Positions 6,680 to 11,690 of a DNA stretch of 11,690 nt are shown here, piece after piece. The DNA is from Moraxellaceae bacterium. Lineage in GTDB: Bacteria > Pseudomonadota > Gammaproteobacteria > Pseudomonadales > Moraxellaceae. The DNA is taken from positions 1-11,690 of the forward strand of contig JACMMY010000301.1 of the NCBI GenBank assembly GCA_014378805.1, written 5' to 3'. The notes below the pieces were generated by a model. The model searched no databases and was not told the origin of the DNA. It saw only the letters and a list, made by a program, of their open reading frames with translations. Within the stretch, counting starts at the first letter, position 1. Each line of letters begins with the position of its first letter. The translations under genes were made by a program, and so were the position numbers.

Positions 6680-6786
6680 TAACAATTGTTTATCAAATTA
6701 AAACATAACGCTCTCATGACGTAAGCGATCTATTTTCGTGCAAAAAATGCTCACATGATACGAAATATTTCGGTTATCAGGAGTCT

Positions 6787-6802
6787 TGGCATGGATATTG
6801 AA
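6787..6802 (+). promoter_or_regulatory. Sigma54-like promoter candidate for nirB
   Basis: TGGCAT-GGATA-TTGAA fits the TGGCAC-N5-TTGCA layout with correct spacing and 9 of 11 fixed bases. The weakness is the -12 element, where the normally conserved GC is GA. Transcription would start near 6813, leaving a leader of about 117 nt. The NtrC-like site upstream raises its plausibility. Confidence 0.28.
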
Positions 6803-6817
6803 TATATATTTATATCA

Positions 6818-6913
6818 TGAAGTGATGTTTTTGCTGGCGGTGAATTAGATGACACATCTTTTTAAGCACACTTCAAAAAAAATCTTATTCATTTTACTCA
6901 ATTGGTTTTGAAG
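6818..6913 (+). promoter_or_regulatory. Mutually exclusive stems in the nirB leader
   Basis: TGAAGTG (6818-6824) can pair with CACTTCA (6869-6875). CTTCAAAA (6871-6878) can instead pair with TTTTGAAG (6906-6913). The two pairings share bases 6871-6875, so they exclude each other. Between them lies a small terminator-like hairpin, AGATG-ACA-CATCT followed by T (6847-6863). The second stem ends 6 nt before the ribosome binding site of nirB. This is compatible with attenuation or control of translation. Confidence 0.3.
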
Positions 6914-6929
6914 AAGTACGGAGTTGAAT

Positions 6930-9494
6930 ATGAAAATCGTCGTCGTTGGTCATGGCATGGTTGGACATCGTTTTGTTGAAGTATTAGCACGCGATGCAGC
7001 TACAGCGAATTTAGGAACGCCGATTGATGTCACAGTGCTCTGTGAAGAAAATCTGCCAGCATATGATCGCGTGCAACTCTCTTCGTATTTTTCTGGTAAA
7101 ACTGCCGATGATTTGTCTCTCGTTGCGCCAAACTTCTTTGAAGATAACGGCTTCAAACTGCATTTAGGTAAAGGCGCGGCTGAAATTGATCGTGCAGCCA
7201 AAATCGTCACCACCACAACTGGTGAAAAACTATCGTACGACAAACTGATTTTAGCAACGGGTTCGTATCCATTTGTTCCACCATTGCCAGGTAAAGATCG
7301 TGGCGACTGCTTGGTTTACCGTACGATTGATGACTTAGAAGCCATGAAAGTCAGCGCAGCGCGCTCAAAAATCGGCGTGGTTGTTGGCGGTGGTTTGCTC
7401 GGTCTTGAAGCAGCGAAAGCATTACGTGACTTAGGTCTAGAAACTCATGTGGTTGAATTTGCGCCACGTTTGATGGCGGTTCAAATTGATGATGGCGCGG
7501 GAAAAATCTTGCGTAGCAAAATTGAAGCGCTTGGCGTAGGCATTCATTTGGGTAAAAACACCACTGAAATCGTGGATGGTGAAAACTGCCGTCATCGTAT
7601 GAACTTTGCAGATGGTTCACATCTTGAAACCGACATGATTCTGTTCTCTGCGGGCATTCGTCCACGTGATGATTTGGCACGTCAATTCGGTATTGATGTC
7701 GGTCCTCGTGGCGGCATCGTCATTAACAATGAATGTGTCACCAACGACCCTGATGTGTACGCCATCGGTGAGTGTGCGTTGTGGGAAGGCCGTATTTACG
7801 GTTTAGTTGCACCAGGCTATCAAATGGCTGAAACCGCAGCACATTCAATCATTGCACATGAGAAGAAAAAAGACTTCCTCGGCGCAGACATGTCAACCAA
7901 ATTGAAACTGATGGGTGTCGATGTGGCATCCATTGGTGATGCACATGGCACTGCGGCTGGCGCGCGTAGCTTTGTCTATGTGGATGAGCCTAATGAAGTT
8001 TATAAAAAATTAGTTGTTTCAGCTGATGGCAAGAAATTACTCGGCGCAGTGTTGATCGGTGATGTAGAAGCTTATGGTGGTTTACTGCAACTGATGCTGA
8101 ACGACATGGATTTGCCAGACAATGCACAAGCGTTGATTCTGCCTAGCTTTGATGGTTCACCACGTCCTGCTTTGGGGGCAGATTCATTGCCAATGACCGC
8201 AACGATTTGTTCATGTAATAACGTGAGTAAAGGCGAAATCTGTGATGCGGTTGCAAGCGGCTGCATGGATTACGACAGCGTTAAATGTGGCACGAAAGCA
8301 GGTAGTTCATGTGGCGGTTGTGCCGCACTCGTCAAACAAGTGATGAATTCTGAACTTGAGAAAATGGGCGTTGAAGTCAAAAAAGACATCTGCGAACACT
8401 TTGCTTACTCACGTCAAGAACTGTTCCATCTTTGCCAAGTGGGTAAAATCAAGTCATTCGCTGAATTGCTTGAAAAACATGGTAATGGTCAACATGACGG
8501 CTGTGATATCTGTAAACCTACGTCTGCAAGCATTTTGGCATCATTGTGGAATGAGCATGTGCTGGCGAAACCCTTGGCTGGTTTGCAAGATACCAATGAT
8601 TACTACATGGCCAACTTGCAAAAAGACGGTACTTATTCAGTCGTTCCACGTATGCCCGGTGGTGAAGTGACGCCAGATGGTTTGATTGCGGTTGGTATGG
8701 TTGCTAAGAAATACAAGCTCTACACCAAAGTCACTGGCGGTCAACGTGTGGACTTGTTCGGTGTGCGTTTAGAGCAATTGCCATTAGTATGGAAAGAGCT
8801 GATCGATGCTGGTTTTGAATCTGGTCATGCTTATGGTAAATCATTGCGTACAGTGAAATCTTGTGTCGGTTCAACATGGTGCCGTTATGGGATGTTGGAT
8901 TCAGTTGGCTTTGCCATTGAATTAGAAAATCGTTATCGCGGTCTGCGTTCACCCCACAAAATCAAGTTTGGTGTGTCGGGTTGTACTCGTGAATGTGCTG
9001 AAGCACAAAGCAAAGACGTGGGCATCATTGCAACTGAAAAAGGTTGGAACCTCTACGTTTGCGGTAACGGCGGGATGAAACCACGTCATGCAGAACTGTT
9101 GGCTTCGGATTTGGACAGCGAAACATTGATCAAATATGTTGACCGTTTCTTGGTGTTCTACGTCAAAACTGCTGATCGTTTGCAACGTACTAGCGTATGG
9201 CGTGACAACATGGAAGGCGGTTTGGATTACCTGAAAGATGTGATCCTGAACGACTCACTTGGCATTGCCGATGAACTTGAATCACAAATGCAATATGTGG
9301 TGGATACATTCCAATGTGAGTGGAAAACAGCGATCAGTGATCCAGAGATTCTGAAACGTTTCCAACCGTTTGTGAACTCTGACAAAGCCGATGACAACAT
9401 CGTATTTGTTCAAGAACGCGGTCAAATTCGTCCAGCAACCCCGAGTGAAAAAGTGGGTCGCATCAATGTGATCGAAGTGGTTGAAATGGCATAG
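6930..9494 (+). CDS. nirB: NADH-dependent nitrite reductase, large subunit
   Basis: NirB, with NirD, reduces nitrite to ammonium in the cytoplasm using NADH. This copy has 854 residues, against 847 in E. coli. An FAD/NADH-binding module comes first: GHGMVG at about 7-12 and a second Rossmann motif VVVGGGLLGLEAA at about 150-162, then GECALWEGRIYGLVAPGY at about 280-297. A BFD-like [2Fe-2S] domain follows with Cys427, Cys429, Cys461 and Cys464 (CSC...CGGC). A second Cys-containing segment ends in CDICKPT near 525-531. The sulfite/nitrite reductase domain has the four ligands for [4Fe-4S] and siroheme: Cys645 and Cys651 (CVGSTWC), Cys685 and Cys689 (CTREC). All the key cysteines are present. 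The start is ATG 6930, with GGAG 6 nt upstream; the TTG two codons earlier is not needed. It is the first gene of the nirB-nirD-transporter operon, and siroheme synthesis genes are not in the window. Confidence 0.97.
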   Translation: MKIVVVGHGMVGHRFVEVLARDAATANLGTPIDVTVLCEENLPAYDRVQLSSYFSGKTADDLSLVAPNFFEDNGFKLHLGKGAAEIDRAAKIVTTTTGEKLSYDKLILATGSYPFVPPLPGKDRGDCLVYRTIDDLEAMKVSAARSKIGVVVGGGLLGLEAAKALRDLGLETHVVEFAPRLMAVQIDDGAGKILRSKIEALGVGIHLGKNTTEIVDGENCRHRMNFADGSHLETDMILFSAGIRPRDDLARQFGIDVGPRGGIVINNECVTNDPDVYAIGECALWEGRIYGLVAPGYQMAETAAHSIIAHEKKKDFLGADMSTKLKLMGVDVASIGDAHGTAAGARSFVYVDEPNEVYKKLVVSADGKKLLGAVLIGDVEAYGGLLQLMLNDMDLPDNAQALILPSFDGSPRPALGADSLPMTATICSCNNVSKGEICDAVASGCMDYDSVKCGTKAGSSCGGCAALVKQVMNSELEKMGVEVKKDICEHFAYSRQELFHLCQVGKIKSFAELLEKHGNGQHDGCDICKPTSASILASLWNEHVLAKPLAGLQDTNDYYMANLQKDGTYSVVPRMPGGEVTPDGLIAVGMVAKKYKLYTKVTGGQRVDLFGVRLEQLPLVWKELIDAGFESGHAYGKSLRTVKSCVGSTWCRYGMLDSVGFAIELENRYRGLRSPHKIKFGVSGCTRECAEAQSKDVGIIATEKGWNLYVCGNGGMKPRHAELLASDLDSETLIKYVDRFLVFYVKTADRLQRTSVWRDNMEGGLDYLKDVILNDSLGIADELESQMQYVVDTFQCEWKTAISDPEILKRFQPFVNSDKADDNIVFVQERGQIRPATPSEKVGRINVIEVVEMA

Positions 9495-9531
9495 TTATTG
9501 CACTGATATAATTAAAGTTTTAATGATTAAA

Positions 9532-9567
9532 CCTACTTATTTTGATGGATGTTGAAAAGTAAGTAGG
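9532..9567 (+). repeat. Hairpin in the nirB-nirD intercistronic gap
   Basis: CCTACTTA plus TTTT (9532-9543) pairs with AAAA, a one-base bulge, and TAAGTAGG (9555-9567) around an 11-nt loop. No T run follows, so it should not stop transcription efficiently. It may set mRNA processing or stability and so the ratio of NirB to NirD. The gap of 123 bp is long for two subunits of one enzyme. Confidence 0.5.
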
Positions 9568-9617
9568 GGATTTAAAATTCAGTTTTTGAAAGATTATGTG
9601 TATTGGAGATCATCGCC

Positions 9618-9938
9618 ATGTTAGAGAAAATTTGTACAGTTAATGATCTTACTCCGCTGGTAGGCGTGCCTGCATTAGTGCAAGGTGAGCAAGTGGCAGT
9701 ATTCCGTTTAAATGACGGTAATATTTTTGCAGTTTCAAACTTTGATCCATTTAGCCAAGCTAACGTCATCGCACGTGGCATCACTGGCAATCTGAAAGGA
9801 TTTGATGTTGTCGCATCGCCAATCTACAAGCAACACTTCGACTTAAGAACAGGTCAATGCTTAGAAGATGACAGCGTCTTTATCAAAACTTACCAAGTCA
9901 AACTTGATGGTGATGATGTATTGATTTCGCTCAGTTAA
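9618..9938 (+). CDS. nirD: NADH-dependent nitrite reductase, small subunit
   Basis: NirD is the small subunit of the cytoplasmic NirBD nitrite reductase. It has 106 residues, against 108 in E. coli. The fold is Rieske-like, but the Cys-His pairs that bind a Rieske cluster are absent. The first-ligand position instead reads SNFDPFSQANVIARGI (about 36-51), as in the NirD group, and there is a single cysteine later (GQCLEDDSV). So it is not expected to bind an Fe-S cluster. ATG 9618 is preceded by GGAG (9605-9608), 9 nt away; the TTG at 9603 would place the start upstream of this site and is rejected. It follows nirB by 123 bp and precedes the transporter by 149 bp in the same direction. Confidence 0.95.
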   Translation: MLEKICTVNDLTPLVGVPALVQGEQVAVFRLNDGNIFAVSNFDPFSQANVIARGITGNLKGFDVVASPIYKQHFDLRTGQCLEDDSVFIKTYQVKLDGDDVLISLS

Positions 9939-10076
9939 TATTGAGCAGCTTGAGCGTTTAACTCTCCACAAATGTCTGAAAAGTAATACTTAATTAAGAC
10001 AGCTCAGATGTGATATCTTCATATCTGTCGAGAGATTTGTGTTTTATTTATATGCGGCTAACTTTAAAGTCGCTTT

Positions 10077-10090
10077 GGAGAGCTATCTTG
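10077..10090 (+). promoter_or_regulatory. Ribosome binding site fixing a TTG start for the nitrate transporter
   Basis: GGAG (10077-10080), extended to GGAGAG, lies 7 nt before TTG 10088-10090. Upstream in-frame starts GTG 10010 and ATG 10052 have no ribosome binding site and add a charged, family-atypical N-terminus. The TTG is therefore preferred. Confidence 0.65.
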
Positions 10091-11560
10091 GCTAATCGTA
10101 TCGCGCTATTTAACTTATCCATTCCACGGATACGGATTTTGCATTATTCATGGATGGCGTTTTTCGTCACGTTTTTGATTTGGTTTGCACATGCGTCTTT
10201 GATGCCAACTTTGAAAACGTATTTCCATATGACGGATGCAGAAGTCAAAGCGATCTTAATGCTTAACGTAGCATTAACCATCCCAGCGCGTGTATTGATC
10301 GGCGTGCTCGTCGACAAAATCGGGCCACGTAAATCCTATTCAGGTTTGCTTTTAGTCAGTGGATTGTTGTGTTTATTGTTTGCCGCTGCGCAAACGTACC
10401 AACAATTGGCAGTCATGCGCTTCTTACTGGGCTTTGTTGGTGCAGGCTTCGTGATCGGTATCCGTTTGATTTCAGAATGGTTTCCCGCTAAAGAAGTCGG
10501 AATCGCTGAAGGTATTTATGGCGGATGGGGCAATTTTGGTGCAGCCGTAGCGTCAATGAGTATGCCTTTTATTGCCATGCATGTTGTTGGCGGCCCTGAT
10601 GGATGGCGTGCTGCGGTTGCAACCACTGGCGTGATTGCGATTGTCTATAGTTATTTTTTCTACCGTGGTGTACGTGATACCCCAGAAGGCTCAACCTATT
10701 TCCGTCCAATGAAATCGGGTGGTTTGGAAGTTACAACTAAGGGCGATTTCTGGTTTTATCTTGTGATGACTGCGCCGTTGTATTTGGCATTGGTGTTACT
10801 CACTTGGCGTTTGTCACCAGCAGGTTTAAAACTACTCAGCGAACCACAGGCCATGATCGCTTATGGTGCAATTGCAATCTTAACGGCTTACCAATACTTC
10901 AAAATTTGGCAAGTGAATAAACATCTTTTTGTTCCAAATGCACCAGTGCCGCCACGTTATCAATTCAAGCAAGTCGCGGTATTAAACTTGGCTTATATGG
11001 CGTGTTTCGGATCAGAGCTTGCTGTTGTATCCATGTTGCCACAGTTCTTTATTGATCACTATGATGTGTCGAAAAGCTTGGCAGGTTTGACCGCTGGTTG
11101 CTTCGCCGTGATGAATATCTTCGCTCGTCCAGGTGGTGGTTATTTATCCGATGCTTCAGGTCGTCGTAAAGTATTGATGATTTGTTTATTCGGACAAACC
11201 ATTGGTTATCTGTTGATGTCACAAATGGGCAATAGCGGTTGGACATTGGCGATGGCAGTTGCAGTTGTACTGACTACCTCAATCTTTGTTCAAGGCGCAT
11301 GTGGTGCAGTGTATTCGATCGTTCCGTTGATTCAACGTCGTATGACTGGACAAATTGCGGGTATGGCTGGCGCGTATGGTAATGTGGGAGGCGTGGTTTT
11401 CCTGACCGTATTCTCCATGGTGTCGCCAGTTGGTTTCTTCTATGTATTGGCTGGTACTGCAGCCTGTGCATTTATCGGTTCATATTTTATCTCTGAACCA
11501 CGTGGACACATGATTGAAGTGCATCCTGATGGACGTGTTGAGCGTATTGCGGTTGAATAA
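10088..11560 (+). CDS. MFS nitrate/nitrite transporter (NarK/NasA type)
   Basis: This 490-residue inner-membrane protein belongs to the nitrate/nitrite porter family of the major facilitator superfamily. It should import nitrate (or exchange nitrate and nitrite) to feed NirBD and an assimilatory nitrate reductase. Both nitrate-signature motifs are visible: GGWGNFGAAVA in TM5 (145-155) and GAYGNVGGVVF in TM11 (428-438). Arg68 in TM2 (TIPARVLIG) and Arg347 (FARPGGG) match the paired substrate-binding arginines of NarK. The MFS loop motif LVDKIGPRK (74-82) is repeated in the second half as LSDASGRRK (353-361). I count six helices in each half, plus two extra hydrophobic segments between them (about 221-241 and 256-274). 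The first ten residues are cytoplasmic and polar. It is the third gene of the nir operon; nasA or narK would be reasonable names, but the subtype cannot be fixed here. Confidence 0.9.
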   Translation: MANRIALFNLSIPRIRILHYSWMAFFVTFLIWFAHASLMPTLKTYFHMTDAEVKAILMLNVALTIPARVLIGVLVDKIGPRKSYSGLLLVSGLLCLLFAAAQTYQQLAVMRFLLGFVGAGFVIGIRLISEWFPAKEVGIAEGIYGGWGNFGAAVASMSMPFIAMHVVGGPDGWRAAVATTGVIAIVYSYFFYRGVRDTPEGSTYFRPMKSGGLEVTTKGDFWFYLVMTAPLYLALVLLTWRLSPAGLKLLSEPQAMIAYGAIAILTAYQYFKIWQVNKHLFVPNAPVPPRYQFKQVAVLNLAYMACFGSELAVVSMLPQFFIDHYDVSKSLAGLTAGCFAVMNIFARPGGGYLSDASGRRKVLMICLFGQTIGYLLMSQMGNSGWTLAMAVAVVLTTSIFVQGACGAVYSIVPLIQRRMTGQIAGMAGAYGNVGGVVFLTVFSMVSPVGFFYVLAGTAACAFIGSYFISEPRGHMIEVHPDGRVERIAVE

Positions 11561-11593
11561 TCTCAACTGCTTTTTACCTATTATTATTGGAAC

Positions 11594-11683
11594 ATCAAAA
11601 GAAAATCCTCCCTAACCCTCCTTTCCCTAAGGAGGGAATTCGTCCCTTTGTGAAAGGGAGGTTAGGAGGGATTTGCTTTTGAT
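11594..11683. repeat. Branched palindromic repeat element, about 90 bp
   Basis: The outer arms 11594-11617 and 11660-11683 pair at 21 of 24 positions, starting with ATCAAAAG and ending with CTTTTGAT. Inside are two further hairpins: CCCTCCTT-TCCCT-AAGGAGGG (11616-11636, perfect 8-bp stem) and CCCTTT-GTG-AAAGGG (11644-11658, perfect 6-bp stem). The whole can fold like a three-way junction on either strand. The C/T-rich repeat motif resembles dispersed intergenic palindromes I associate with Acinetobacter-like genomes, but copy number cannot be judged from one window. It lies 33 bp past the transporter stop and may terminate or stabilise the operon mRNA. Confidence 0.7.
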
Positions 11684-11690
11684 CTTGAGT

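Larger units (their letters stand above)
6268..6929. other. Gene-free regulatory spacer upstream of nirB
   Basis: About 660 bp of AT-rich DNA with no credible coding frame. It holds an NtrC-like site (6392-6408), repeated AATGCA motifs (6359, 6390, 6410 and 6570), a cluster of palindromes, a sigma54-like element (6787-6802), and potential competing stems in the last 110 bp before nirB. The palindromes are GTTAATTAATTAAC (6654-6667), AACAATTGTT (6681-6690) and CGAAATATTTCG (6761-6772). The density of dyads fits an elaborate nitrogen- or nitrate-responsive control region. Confidence 0.6.

Noticed and set aside
9618..9938. NirD as a Rieske [2Fe-2S] protein
   Set aside because: The Cys-X-His and Cys-X2-His ligand pairs are absent; only the fold is Rieske-like, as in other NirD proteins.
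9929..9956. Terminator after nirD from CGCTCA/TGAGCG
   Set aside because: A 6-bp stem with a large loop, overlapping the end of nirD and without a T tract. It is unlikely to end the operon before the transporter.
10010..10087. Transporter starting at GTG 10010 or ATG 10052
   Set aside because: No ribosome binding site at either. TTG 10088 has GGAGAG at good spacing and gives a family-like N-terminus.

Overview
The window looks like a chromosomal segment of a gammaproteobacterium, most likely Acinetobacter or another Moraxellaceae. This rests on the low G+C (about 40% by eye), AT-rich intergenic DNA, the character of the PpsA, ZapE and NirB proteins, and a C/T-rich palindromic repeat at the right end that resembles dispersed repeats I associate with that family. 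The assignment comes from recognition, not from a search. All the genes belong to well-known families. I see no phage, transposase, CRISPR array, toxin-antitoxin pair, defence system, tRNA or rRNA.

Layout. Positions 1-154 hold a perfect 16-bp hairpin and no convincing gene. Two minus-strand genes follow: a GYF_2/RDD membrane protein (155-958) with its own sigma70-type promoter, and phosphoenolpyruvate synthase ppsA (1147-3528, TTG start). ppsA has a good intrinsic terminator and a near-consensus promoter that implies a leader of about 200 nt. Next is a gene-free, AT-rich divergent spacer of about 950 bp (3529-4480), which contains a cluster of DnaA-box-like sequences. On the plus strand an alpha/beta hydrolase (4481-5098) overlaps the cell-division ATPase zapE (5095-6216) by 4 bp, and an intrinsic terminator closes this pair. 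A second gene-free spacer of about 660 bp (6268-6929) carries an NtrC-like binding site, a sigma54-like promoter candidate and competing hairpins next to the ribosome binding site. It leads into nirB (6930-9494), nirD (9618-9938) and a NarK/NasA-type nitrate transporter (10088-11560, TTG start). The window ends in a roughly 90-bp branched palindrome.

How the genes work together. nirB, nirD and narK form an assimilatory nitrate/nitrite module: the transporter brings nitrate (or nitrite) into the cell, and NirBD reduces nitrite to ammonium with NADH. The assimilatory nitrate reductase expected for this pathway is not in the window and may lie to the right. The NtrC-like site suggests nitrogen control, which suits an assimilatory role. 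ppsA is a gluconeogenic entry enzyme and has no evident link to its neighbours. The hydrolase-zapE pair is translationally coupled. The most interesting signals are regulatory: the DnaA-box cluster upstream of the hydrolase-zapE operon, the nirB upstream region, and the structured repeats at both ends.
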